NCBI GenBank assembly: GCA_007922195.1
Contig: ML682005.1
Span: forward strand, 33,812,167 to 33,876,166
DNA: 64,000 nucleotides
Reading direction: 5' to 3'
DNA from: Podocnemis expansa
Lineage: Eukaryota > Chordata > Testudines > Podocnemididae
Numbering within the stretch: position 1 is the first letter of the stretch; every line of letters begins with the position of its first letter. Of the stretch, positions 11,421 through 22,450 are shown piece by piece. The notes below the pieces were generated by a model, which was not told the DNA's origin, did no database searches, and saw only the letters and a program-made list of their open reading frames with translations. Made by a program: the position numbers and the translations under genes.

Positions 11421-13053
11421 TCAGAGATCTGTCTCGGCATGCTCTGCAAGCTGGAGGTGGTCCTCGAGGATTTGGTCATGTGAGTGACACCTCCTCCTCC
11501 TCTTAGTTAAGGCTGGGAGCACCCTGGGACTGGCCAGTGCCTGCACCCAGGGGCATTGCTGGCACCTGGCACAAGGGCCACATGCCCCGAGTCCCAGTGC
11601 CAGTTCCCAAATGCCCGGGGCTGTGCCTGCCTCTCCCAGCCCCAGCCCCAACCTGGGATCTGGAGCTGGGCTGCACACAATGGCGCCTTTCTCTCCCACC
11701 CACATCCTGGCGAGGGATCTAGGCCAGCTTGCCCCCAGCAGTGCCTGCCTCTCTTGGCCAGGGATCCAGGGCCAGCCTAGCAGCAGCAGGAGCCTGACTC
11801 CAGATTGGGCACAGGTGCTGGATTGTGGCCAGGGAGTGGCACCCAGGCCCAGAGGACAGGGCTGGGGGGCCTGCCCCAGGTCTTTCCCTGGGGCAGCGAT
11901 GTTCCTGCCCACACCACAGGGTCTGCAGGAGAGAAGCACAGAATAAGAGTTTCTCCCATCTGGTAGTGCTTTGTGCAGCCTGACAGCAGCTGCTGTCCCA
12001 TGCCCATCCCCGTGATTCCCAATCCCTGTTCTTTGGGACATAGACCTTTTTGTATAAGGTGCCATGTCCTGCTGTACAGGTTGGGTGCAGTGCCCATGGT
12101 GGCAAGCCTCAGGCAGCCCTGTCCTGGGGGGCTCTCCTGATACCATGTGCCAACAGTGTCAGGCACATGATGTCTGGCCTTGGCACTCCCACTGACTGTG
12201 CCTCCCTCATCTCAAGACAAGCCACTACACTGCTTGGCTCTGGGTCCCACCTGCCACATGGTCCCCTACCTCTCTACTCTCATGGAAGGGCCCCCTGTGC
12301 CCCCCACACATAAGCTGTCCCTGGATCCTATCGCCCAGCAGCCCCAGTCCCACCTGCCTATACCAACATACAACAGGGAGGGAGCACTTATCAGCAGGTG
12401 CAGCAGGTGCCTGGTGTGATGTCCCCTTGGCTGGGTTGTCCTGGGTGGGGGAAGCCTCTTCCTGCACCCCTTGGTCTTGCGATAGGACAGGGATGAGCTT
12501 GGGTGAGCTGGTTCCTGTGGCCATGAAAGTGCCCCACTGACTCAACACCACATTCTCAACCACCAAGCCCTCTTCCTGGTCATTGTCATGAGAGGGGGGA
12601 CTCAGTGGAGCCGAGGGTCTGGGTGGGCAGGCTCTCATCCTTGTGGCCCAGGAAGACATGGAGCTCCCTGTAGTAGGGGCTTCTGGTGGTGGCTGCCCCC
12701 AAGTGCCACACAGCCTCCTGGGCCCTTTGATAGCCCTGGAGCAGATCTTTATTTTTCAACCACACCTGCTGGGTATCCCAGGTGTGGCCCCTGTCTGTGA
12801 GGGCATGAGAGATGCTGCTGTATACCTCCCAGTTCTGCTGGCTGCCCTGGAGATGGGAGTGTACAGCCTCATCTCCCCATATGGCCAGGAGATCCATGAT
12901 ATCCTGGTATGTCCAGGCTGCGGCCCACTTTCTGCCTTGGCCTTGGCTCTGGCTCTTCATGTTTGCAGATGCCAGTTCTGTCCAGCTCTGTCCAGCAGGG
13001 TGGGCAGTATGATGCTGTCTGGGTCTAGGGGACTGTTTATGATTATTTTTCAT
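11421..13053 (-). pseudogene. Harbinger Myb/SANT-like accessory gene, degraded
   Basis: Harbinger transposons carry a second gene for a Myb-like protein that helps the transposase reach the nucleus and bind DNA. The 155-codon minus-strand frame 13053-12586 has this trihelix domain at residues about 43-135. It includes W47, the helix DIMDLLAIWGDE, the TWDTQQVWLKNKDLLQGYQR helix with W92 and W98, and YYRELHVFLG closing the domain. The acidic/serine-rich linker (EEGLVVENVV, GTSSPKLIPVLSQD) continues in another frame at 12659-12225. A basic C-terminal segment, KRRRRCHSHDQILEDHLQ, is in a third frame near 11440-11510. At least two frameshifts separate the parts. Its orientation opposes the transposase fragment. 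Confidence 0.65.
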
Positions 13054-13069
13054 ATTAATATTTCATATT

Positions 13070-14110
13070 TGTAATAATCCATATTGATAGCATGTTTGGT
13101 ATCAATAGAAAGGTTGTAACCTGCTAGAAATGGTTATAATGGTTTATGTGTAGGTATCATATCTGTATTAGAAATTAGGATTGTACTTGTTTTCTGTGCA
13201 TTCCAAGCTGCTTGATTCTAAGGCAACCCCAGACTGAGTGTTTGCAAAACCACTGTCCTTTTAATGGCCCATCAAGGGAACTCCCAGGTATACAGAGCCT
13301 AGGAAGAAACCTGTTTGACCAGTCACCCAGACTGACCATGTGTTTCAACTCCATTTTTATTTGGCAAGGACTCTGAGAGCATGGGGAAAGCCAAAATTGA
13401 TAAAAGACAGTGGCCCCATCTCCATTTTGTTTTCAGTCTGCAACCTGCAATCAACATTGTCCCCTGGAACTATTCTGCTGCACAGAACAAAGGACTGAGA
13501 CCCACCCAAGTGCTGTGTGTGTACCAGCAGAATTGGACTAACCTGCCAACTATAGATTCTTCAAGGACTTGCTTTTTATGGACTAAGTCTTTTGCACATG
13601 ATTCACTTTGACCCTTTAACATCACTCATATTTTTTTTGTTTTATATTAAATCTTTAGCTATAGCTACTAAAGGATTGGCTGGCAGCATGGTATTTTGGG
13701 TAAGACCCAAGCCTATAGTGTTCCGGGTGATGTGGCTCACCCTTTGGGATCAGGAGTACCTATTTCTTTAAGAAACCCAGTGGCTAAATGGGGACCATAG
13801 AAGCTGACATGTAGTAAAGGAGGTTGTTTCAGTTTTGTTATGTTTAGTGATGACTGGAGTGGGGAATCAGAAGCATGTTTTATTACTGACTGGGATACTG
13901 GTTTAAGTACCACCCATCAGTGGTTTGGGGGTTTGGCCCCTGGTTTTGCAGCTTGCCCTGATCTTTGCACATTCAGGAGGTTATCCCAAGGGGCCCAGGG
14001 AACAGGCAGGACTTCCTTCTGCCCTGTCATTGGCCAGAGCTTTGCCCTGCCCTTATTGGCAGGGCAGGCTTTTCCTGTTGGCCCAGGGAGGGTGGGAGAT
14101 GGCCTGGAGG
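13070..14110 (+). other. Unclassified repeat-like block inside E3
   Basis: This roughly 1-kb block is unlike both the GC-rich DNA before it and the palindromic arm after it. It has a T-rich stretch ending in a polyadenylation-like ATTAAATCTTTAG (about 13648-13660), then AAAGGATTGGCTGGCAGCAT. The layout looks like a long terminal repeat or another insertion, but I found neither paired termini nor a target duplication. I see no protein domain. Confidence 0.3.
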
Positions 14111-14281
14111 CCATTAAAGTCAACAACTTGCCACGTTGCATTAAGTTGATTTAGTAAAGTTGACAAAAAGTAAGTCAACTTTAAAGGTGAGAATTAGTAA
14201 GCTGACTTAAGCAAGCACTTCAGTCAACTTAATAAATGCCAAATGTGGCCTTGGAGTGTCTTAAGTCGACTTAAGCCTCCT

Positions 14282-15306
14282 GGGTATGTCCACACAAGTC
14301 TTTTATTTCAAAACAACACTTTTGTTTCAAAATGACGGTTATTTTGAAACTGGTTGTTTTGAAATAACGCCATTTGGACATGTTATTTCAAAACAACCAT
14401 TGTTTTGAAATAACGTTGACCTTCCTCCCAGGGTGCAGGGGGGCAGCGGGTGCCCCAGCCGGCTTCCCTTACCACTTCCCCTTGCCAGGGGTAGAGGGGG
14501 CAGCGGATGCATCAGTTGGCTTCCCTTTGCTGGGAGCAAGGGGGAGTTGGGTGCCTCAAAGCTGGCTGCCACTGCCCCCTGCCCCGCCCAGGCAGCAAGC
14601 GGCGAGCCTGGGCTGGGGGGCCAGAGCCCCTTCCCCTGCCCCAGCCCTGGAGGCAGGTGGGCAGGGGGCAGGTAGGGCTGCAGCAGCCCCTGCCCTGGCT
14701 GGGGGGCAGACACCCAGCCCTTGCAGGGGCAGAGCAGGTTCCCCACCCTGTGAGCATGGGTCACCTAGCCCTCTCCTAGCCCCTTTCCCCACCCCACCCT
14801 CAAGGTCGGAGTAGGGGGCTAGGCTGGGAGCTGCTTGCAATCTGCAGCAAGCAGCTCCCAGCCCCATCGGGCTCCTAGCTCCCTGCTCCTGCCTTGAGGC
14901 TGGGGTGGGGACAGGGGGTAGCAGGGGGCTAGGTGATCCATGCTTCCGCTTAGGGTGGTGGGGCAGCAGGGGAAACCACGGGGAAGAGCAGCTTCCTCAT
15001 CTGTCCTCTCCCCTGCCCCGGGGTTTTTCTCCTGCCACTGGCTCTGGAGAGCCAGCGGTAGGGGATTGTTTGGCAACATGGCCCTGCTGGGAGGCCATGT
15101 TGCCACACCACCCATCATGCCCCTCTCCTAAATCAAAATAGCAAGTCCTGTGTTTGGACATGCTATTTCAGTTGGGGCTTTTCCCTTATTTCAAATTGAT
15201 TTTTAGTTATTTCAAATTAACTCATTTCAAAATAAGGGCTTTATTTTGAAATGAGCCATTTTGAAATAACTTATTTCGAAGCAAGGCCCTGCGTGTGGAC
15301 ATAGCC
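14282..15306 (-). mobile_element. PIF/Harbinger-type MITE E4 nested in E3
   Basis: Termini are GGGTATGTCCACAC and GTGTGGACATAGCC, almost perfect inverted repeats. CCT flanks both sides (14279-14281 and 15307-15309), a clean 3-bp duplication. The arms consist of TTATTTCGAAATAA-like palindromes, for example TTATTTCAAAACAACCATTG at 14382. The shared core is in reverse orientation: the GGCAACATGGCCC hairpin is near 15070-15103 and the GCAAGTCC...GGACATGC repeat near 15141-15163. About 640 bp of GC-rich DNA lies between the left arm and the core, as in E1. The insertion splits the terminal inverted repeat of E3. Confidence 0.8.
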
Positions 15307-15323
15307 CCTGTGTAGACAAAGCT

Positions 15324-16569
15324 AATGAGACAATATTCGACAGCAAGATAGGCTGTGTCCTCAGTACACCTGCATCTGATCAACTGTGTTTTCCAGGCAT
15401 GATTTGTTCTTAATAGTATTATGGTAGTGCCTAGAAGCTTCTGGTATACTAAATACATAGGGTAATATGCACTAGAATTACTAGTGGTGCAGCTGCACTG
15501 CCCTGTACAGTGATGCTAGTGCAGATGCTGCATGAAGACAAGAGCAAGAGCTCCCTTAGGCATAATAAATCTACCTCTGCAAGCAATGGCAGCTATGCTG
15601 GCAGGAGGAAACTGAAAAATGAGGTTAAGATTCCCAACCCTAAATTCCTCTTCTTCCTTGACTAAAGCTCAGTTACTCAAAATGGAAGGAGAGACTTGAC
15701 TATGAAAAAGAAAGACAATTTGAAAGAGAATATACTAGCACTTGCTGTATCTACTATGCTGAAAATGACTCACAGTGACCAGCTTGAGGATAAAAAATTA
15801 CCCATAGTTTACCAACCAAAGTGAAGGCTAAACATAGAGGAAACAACTGTAATGAAGATATAGCACAGAAAAGCTTCATAATTTCCTCTCTAATGTCCAG
15901 AAAGCAATGGGACCATATTATTATGCTGCAGATAAGTTTTTAAATAGTTTCCCTGAAATATTTATAATGGGCTCAAATAGAGTTTAATGTTCTATGTCTA
16001 CTCACTGCAGTTACAAGTTAGTTGGCTAGCTGTAGAGTGCTCCATAGTATTCAGTATTAGAATTCAAACTACAAGTCTGAATGAGAGGGCTGCCCCAGCA
16101 GCCTGTTCCCTCAACCTGAGAAGCAAAGGTAAATGTATGGGGGTGAGGGGTGTTTTGCAAAAGGATTTATCAAAACTAATTAGAAACTTATTATATGTAG
16201 TTTTGGGTTCAGATCGGGGACATTGTTTAAGGCCTGGGTCCAACTGGACTCCAGTCTAGCACATTTACCTACCTGTGGAATACATCCAAGAAATGCTGCT
16301 GCTACTCTTGTGGCATGCTGTACATTGTGATCACTTTTGACACTGCCAGTAAGGAGTAGTATCTAAATGTCTGTTCAAGAACTACAACAGATCAGTGAAA
16401 AACATCATCTGAAGATAAATCTCCAAGCCCCAGGGCAGTACTTATTAGCCTGGAGTCTCCTGAATGGGAGATGATTGACTAAAAGGCCAAGAAATGGTGC
16501 AGCTTTCTCTTGTAGCAGGGGAATAAGATGCTTTTTACAGTGAGTGCCTTCAACTCAAGAGCAAAGTGT
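15324..16569. other. No recognised feature
   Basis: Non-coding DNA; no motif, repeat terminus or RNA signal identified. Confidence 0.5.
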
Positions 16570-16623
16570 AAAGAAAAGAAAAGAAAAGAAAAGAAAAGAA
16601 AAGAAAAGAAAAGAAAAGAAAAG
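16570..16623 (+). repeat. (AAAAG)n pentanucleotide microsatellite
   Basis: About ten uninterrupted AAAAG units. It is opened as a lysine-rich false frame. Confidence 0.95.
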
Positions 16624-17868
16624 GTTGTAGAAGTAAACTATACTAGCCTCTTACCAATAAAAAAAAAAAAAATCCAATGCAAGATGCCCTCCTGCTTTAG
16701 GCTAACAGTTCATTGCAAAGCCATTGTTTGAATTTCAAAGGTTACTTATGGTTTATTGGGTTTTTTTTTTTCCCCCTTGTCTATTGCTCCCTGACTAAAA
16801 GAGTTTGAATGATGAAATCCCTTTTGGATTTCTCTTCTGTGTAGATTAACCTTCCATTTTTTTTATACTGCAGTAATGCCCAGAAATTTCAATCAGGACT
16901 AGGCCCCCTTTTGTGCTTGCTGCTGTACAAACACTGAAGTCCTGCTTTGTAGCAGGGAGAGTATCACTTGATGCATGCTTCATTATACTATGATTGTCCT
17001 TTGTAACAGGACAATTGTCCTTTTTTACCTTTGTGATCTAATTTGGGATAACAGACTAGATCAAAATATTTGACTTCTCTAGTATCCAGTTCATTTTTTT
17101 CTTGATAGTAAGTAGATGTCACTCGTGCTTCCTTGTAGCAGATCTCATGTGCAGGTACTTCATCAGACAGGGACACGGAGATCAGATCAATCGTTTGGCA
17201 AATTCTTTAAGGGAAATATTTCTTAAAGAGAAAGAAATGGGAGAGAGAATTGGGGCTTCTATGACTGGCATGGCAAGAAGTCAACTTATCTCTCCTTTAT
17301 ATACCATTTTAATTTTCATTTGGGGAATAGGGTTGGTAAGGTCCCAGTAGCAGGTGGGTGAGACCAGGATTGAAAAGAGAGTGGAGGTGAGCTGATGGAA
17401 CCTGCACTATGTAATACAAACGTTACCTGCCCAGTACACATTTATCTGCCAGATAAACCAGACAGTTAATAAAAAACTGCTGCCTAATTAAGCCATAGCC
17501 AGTGTCTCCTGGTCTCCTGTGCCAGCTAGACAATTGTCATTTGTTACTCTAGTGTGGTAATTTAGGATAATAGACAGACCAGATTTAAAATACTTTAGAT
17601 TTCCCTAGTATCCAGAAGGTTCCATATCAAAGGAGCTAAATGTCATCCAAATGATTCCATTATACAAAAGGTGTGATTTTTCATAAAGCCAAGTCAAAAG
17701 TCTCCCATCTATTTGTGTATGTACACTTACCAAATGTTCAAGATGAGACTCAACGAATATCTGACTAGGACAGCTATTTAGCCACAAGCAGTACACCTAT
17801 ACATCATTTTGGAGCACACAGGACTGATCCTCCCAGATAGACACAACAGACTTAGGTTTGTCGGGTTT
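16624..17868. other. No recognised feature
   Basis: Non-coding DNA with A and T runs at 16659-16672 and 16761-16770. The phrase AGACTAGATC...AAATATTTGACTTCTC (17052-17081) recurs in diverged form at 17574-17603, hinting at an old duplication of about 520 bp spacing. Confidence 0.35.
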
Positions 17869-18193
17869 ACACTAACACTCTAGATATAGCTGTATAGGCA
17901 ATGCTTTGAAGTGGTGGCAAAGAATTGAAGCCTAGGGAGAGGGCTGTGCTTTAAAAATACTAACTATGTTTAGAATTCTTCATGGCTGATTTTCAAAAGG
18001 AGGATGACAAGCCATCTGTCTTGGATGGTTTAAACACAACAAATGCATCATCTTGGCAGGGGTTTAGACGATGACACTTGAAACCCTTCCTAAGCTTATG
18101 ATTCTGTGAATGCTAGTCCCATTAACTCGTCTCTGTCTTCCCAGGCTGGGAGACTCACCCCTGCAGGCTCCAAAATGCTGTGTAGACATACCC
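17869..18193. mobile_element. Possible degraded MITE
   Basis: The right edge is a clear GCTGTGTAGACATACCC, a terminus of the same class as the Harbinger MITEs. A degraded GGGTTTACACTAACA lies 300 bp to the left. The interior shows no palindromic arms, so the left boundary and the unity of the element are uncertain. Confidence 0.3.
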
Positions 18194-18373
18194 ATAAACA
18201 CCCAGCTCTATAACTGTGCATATACACATATAAAGGCTGGAAGAAATTAAGATGATTAAGTATGTATAGAGAAGTAAGCAAGCAAATAGACATTAAAAAA
18301 CATCAGGGCCCAAATATCATATGTATAACCTTCCTATGGTTACTGGTAGTAAACACTCTTTAAAATACTTTCA

Positions 18374-18879
18374 GGTTATGTCCACACTTACATAGTTAAA
18401 TTGATTTAACTTATATTGATTTAATAAAATCAATATAAAAATCATTAAATTGTTTTACGTTATATTGATTTAACAGGTCCCCACTAGAAACTCAAATCAA
18501 AATAGCATGTCCATGGACAGGACTTGCTATTTTGAGTTAGGAGAGAGGCACCATGAGAGGTGTGGCAACATGGCCCCCTAGAAGGGCCATATATATAGAA
18601 AAAGGAAAGCACCTGGGAAGAAGGGCAAAAAGTGTTAAATCAATTTATCAGTTAAATCAAAATAACGTGAACCCACTGTGCTATTTCAAAATAACAATTT
18701 TGATTTAACCGTCATATTGATATAATACAGTACTAAGTTTTATTATATAGATATGACTTTCCTTATATCGAAATTCAGGAGCTCCTCATTTCGAAATAAG
18801 GGAACGTCATGTGGACCTACCATTTTTTAAATCAAAACAAGCAGCATTATTTCAATTTAAACAGTCTGTGTGAACATCC
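18374..18879 (+). mobile_element. PIF/Harbinger-type MITE E5 (TTAAATTGATTTAA family)
   Basis: Termini are GGTTATGTCCACAC and GTGTGAACATCC. Flanks are TCA and TTA, a 3-bp duplication with one change. The left arm is built from TTAAATTGATTTAA and TTATATTGATTTAA, the right arm from TTATTTCAAAATAA-like units. The core (18495-18640) keeps TAGCATGTCC...GGACTTGCTA and the GGCAACATGGCCC half of the hairpin. The other half is eroded to GGGCCATATATA. Length 506 bp. Confidence 0.75.
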
Positions 18880-18882
18880 TTA

Positions 18883-19615
18883 GAGATATCTCTGACTTGA
18901 TATATTCTCAAATATATTTTCAGTATGGAACTCGTAATAATACTTGCCACCAACCTTCTAGAATGCTTTTGTGTGTCAGTGAATGAGATGCTTTCTCCAG
19001 TGTCGGGTGCATATATATCAAGTTAATGGAGTGGTAGACCATATCAGCAAGTGTAGTTCTCTAGAGAGAAGTCAATCTATTATTTCCTCTTAATCTGGAA
19101 AAGAGGCATCTGGAATCCACTCTCAAACTAAACATAGGTCTTGCCATACTAGATCAGGCAGCATTTCAGGAACAAGCTTAATATGTCACCATCTGTTGGT
19201 ATACTTTATAAACATTCATATATAATTATGTGTAAGGAATCATTGTAAGCAAACATGGACATGCTAAGGTTTCCCTGCAGATCTGTGAAGGGATTAGCTT
19301 TTCACATGTCAAGTAGCAATACCAATTCATCTTGCAACTGACAGTAAGCTCTGGTGCCAATTTCCAACAGTAATACATGGCTCCTGGTATCAGTAGGAGC
19401 TGTAAGGCAGCCCAGACACAGAACACCAACTACACGAGAGACAAAGGAATTTCAGTGCGTAACTGCAAAAAGAAGCCCAGATAATGATCTTGACGTCTAA
19501 ATTCACAGTCCTTTCTTGTGGATGGTGCCTAATGTTCTAATAACTATATCCTTATTACAGACATCCTTCAGGCAAAGAGATAATATTTTTGTTAATTTGA
19601 TATCAGATTAAGGTA
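18883..19615. other. No recognised feature
   Basis: Non-coding DNA; nothing identified. Confidence 0.5.
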
Positions 19616-20215
19616 ACAGAACAAGCTTGGTTGTGGATGCTGGAATTCTGCGTTCTGGGACTCACCATTTTAAAATAGTGGGCCCCGGAATGCAGTGTTC
19701 TGCCTCCATCTTCTATTTTTAGGGGCCCCTGATGTTGAGCCTCTAAAAATAGCACGCCCCAGAACACCATTCCTGTGTGTTCCAGGGGGCAGGGAGCTGC
19801 CCTGGCCTGGGCTGAGGCTCTGGTCAGAGCAGGCTCAGGCCAGAGCCTCAACCTGGGTCAGGGCTGCTCCACAGGGACATGGCAGCCAGGTAAGGAGGTT
19901 TGGGCAGGGGGGTCAGGGACAGGTGAGCCGGCCCAGCTGGGAAAGGGCATAGGGAAGACTACGCAGCATGGCAGGGGGTTGGGGGACCAGTGGTGAGATG
20001 GGGGCCAGGGACAGTAGCTGGGGTGGGGGTAGGCATGTGGGGGGCAGTAGCTGGGGTGGTGGAGCAGGCATATAGGGGGCTGCAGCAGGGGTGGCGGGTA
20101 GGCATGGGGGGCAGTAGCTGGGGTGGGCTTAGGTGTGTGGGGGAAACAGCTGGGGTGGGGGGGTAGGCATTTGGGGGGCCTGCACTGGTGTGAGGCAGGA
20201 CCGCCAATTTAGTAG
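19616..20215. repeat. GC-rich repeat-like block
   Basis: An abrupt GC-rich island in AT-rich surroundings. It starts with two similar direct segments around AAAATAGTGGGCCCCGGAA (about 19670) and AAAAATAGCACGCCCCAGAA (about 19745). These flank a hairpin with a CTATTTTTAGGGGC / GCCTCTAAAAATAG stem (19714-19752). It continues as CCAGGGGGCAGGGAGCTGCC and ends in a minisatellite. I could not find paired termini, so the class is unknown. Confidence 0.4.
20012..20199 (+). repeat. G-rich minisatellite, about 33-bp unit
   Basis: Five imperfect units built on CAGTAGCTGGGGTGGGGGTA followed by GGCATGTGGGGGG, each about 32-36 bp, with a sixth partial unit. The G-runs (four or more per unit) could form G-quadruplexes. 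Confidence 0.7.
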
Positions 20216-20689
20216 GGTTCTGGGGACAACCAAATTATACTTTAACCCCTGAATATGACTACTCTCTTGAGTAAGATGTCTGCTTCTATGAATGTAACAA
20301 AAAGGAAAAGCCTAGTTAAGATGTTGCAAAAATAGATAAAGACCACACAAACCAGAATCAGCACTGTGAAACAAAAAAAGTCATGTAAAACTCTATTAGA
20401 AAGACTGCTACTAGTACTAAGTACACTACCACAGAAAGGTTTTGTGAAGCACACTAGATTCAATATAACCCAACATAATGAAGCAACTGCAGTGAGAACA
20501 AGCATTTGTCTCTGTGGGGACTTTTCCTTCCTTCCTTCTTTCTTTCCAAGAATTTCTCTGGATCACATGCAGAGCTGTGAGGGTGGAATAGATGCCCATA
20601 GTAGGTTACCTACACATGGAACCCAAGAAGCAATACAGTTTATGTCTACACATGAATAGATCAGGAGTGTAATGAGATTAAACAAAATA

Positions 20690-20720
20690 CCCCCCCCCCC
20701 ACACACACACACACACACAC
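20690..20720 (+). repeat. (C)n(AC)n microsatellite
   Basis: A C run followed by ten AC dinucleotides. Confidence 0.95.
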
Positions 20721-22450
20721 TAGTAATTTGCCCATATGCATGGTTTTAAAATTTTCAAGGGTAACCTCAGGGTATTTTATATATTTTCAGAATCTGATAA
20801 AAATAATAGGAAGATGGACCATTGCGGAGGCCAAAGTGCATCTCTATTGGTAGCACTTGCAGTATGTCCTATGTTACACTACAAGCAGAGGTGCAAAAAT
20901 TAATAGGCAGAAAGCTTTAAATGATTTGAGATTATTTAGGACAAATGTCATTATTTACAATCTGTTTCATGATTCCCATTTCTGATCTAATCAATTTACA
21001 ACAGAAATGAACAGACTCTATGGTTACCTGGGATGAAGGTAAATTTGACATGGTGAGGAACAGTTGAGAGACACTGCTTTATATGGTAACAGAAGGTACT
21101 AAGGGAAATGTAGAAAGATGAGGAAGATATTCATTGCACTTCTGTTTCCATAACAAACTTTAAAAGCAAATTAAATTTGAAGCTACTCAAACTATGTTAT
21201 GTTCATTAATATATGTATACAACATCTGTTTTAACAAGTTCTATGTAGAGTGTACAATGCTTTGACCTAAAATACTTTATAAAAAACTTTCTTGTTTCTT
21301 GTTTTTCAAATTTAAAAATGTCAATGGCATTAAAATTTTCAGTGTCAACCCATTTGGACACTCCATTTACAACACTGACATAAAAATGTAGATACCCACT
21401 GTTTCACAGATGCATTGTTTACTGGTTTTCAGTTTCCAGTGCTTGGTGATATAGGAACACAGGGGCAGAGTTCAGTTTGGTAGTTGGATTAACTGAGATA
21501 CTGATAGTTTATGAGAAACTTTTATGAATGGTGGACACCTGTCCATAAAAGTAACAAGTGCAAGCGACTGTGACCACTTGGCCCTTGTAAAACAATGAGA
21601 ATCTTATCAGGGAGCTATTGCCTCTGAACTAGATGTGTCAAACAACTTCAGTTTAATAAGTTCACCTGTTTCTATTAACTGATAAACTTCCTATTGCAGT
21701 AACATACTAGAGTGTGCCTGACATGACTTTCTCCTGAGCAGTATTCCTTACTATCAAATGAAGGCAAAACACACCTTTCCTGCTAATAATTTAGCTTTAT
21801 AAAATTTGCTGTTCTTCAGCTTGTTCTCCAAACAAGCTCTAAGTAAAGTGAAAATTTCCATCCCATCTCCTGTGTGAAATGTTTAAGCAAATTTTGTTCT
21901 GAGAATCAATCTTATGAACAGAGAAGAAATCCTTAGAGAATAAATTAGGTACTTTAATGAAGAAAGAACTTGCAGTAGCACAAATTTCACTTCTACACAT
22001 TTGGTTTAGAAATGTAATTATTCTTGAAATGCTACAAAAAATCTATAACTAGTAAAGCTATGTCTATCTCCACTTTTAATTAGATCTTAAGCAAGTAAAG
22101 CAAACTCACAAATACATCTCCTCAATGGTTTAGATTTCTCTGACAGTCCTAATCTCAGATAATTGGTTATTTGGGTTTTTAGTCATTAGCTATTAAAAAG
22201 CTGTTATTCTAGACCAAGGCTCCCTGTCTTTGTCCCACCATTCTTTTCCTAGAATAAAAAAAATGGTATTCATGCCTCCTCAAAAAGAAACATTTAAAAA
22301 AATGTATTGTGTGTTTACTGAAACATGAATCAAGACGCAACCAACCTTGTCACTTTTCATTTCATGCTGGCATTCTTCCACATGATTCAGCAAAACTCAA
22401 ATATCTACTGAAAATTCCACAGCCATTTCAGTCATTGTTGACTCCTAAAA
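20721..22450. other. No recognised feature
   Basis: AT-rich non-coding DNA; no motif or element identified. Confidence 0.5.

Larger units (their letters stand above)
10232..15323 (+). mobile_element. PIF/Harbinger element relic E3 with transposase and Myb-like genes
   Basis: The left end AGCTATGTCTACACTAGAGG is followed by TTAAGTTGACTTAA-type palindromes. The matching right end has TTAAGTCGACTTAAGCCTC at about 14259-14278 and finishes with GTGTAGACAAAGCT at 15310-15323. The two parts of the right end are separated by the inserted MITE E4. The flanks (AGT and AAT) match at two of three positions. Between the ends lie a broken transposase N-terminus on the plus strand and a broken Myb/SANT-like gene on the minus strand, the two-gene layout of PIF/Harbinger. 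The catalytic DDE domain is not recognisable, so the copy is dead and probably deleted internally. Confidence 0.65.

Noticed and set aside
14339..15141. Several overlapping frames up to 149 codons
   Set aside because: They fall in the GC-rich insert of MITE E4 on both strands at once; composition artefact.
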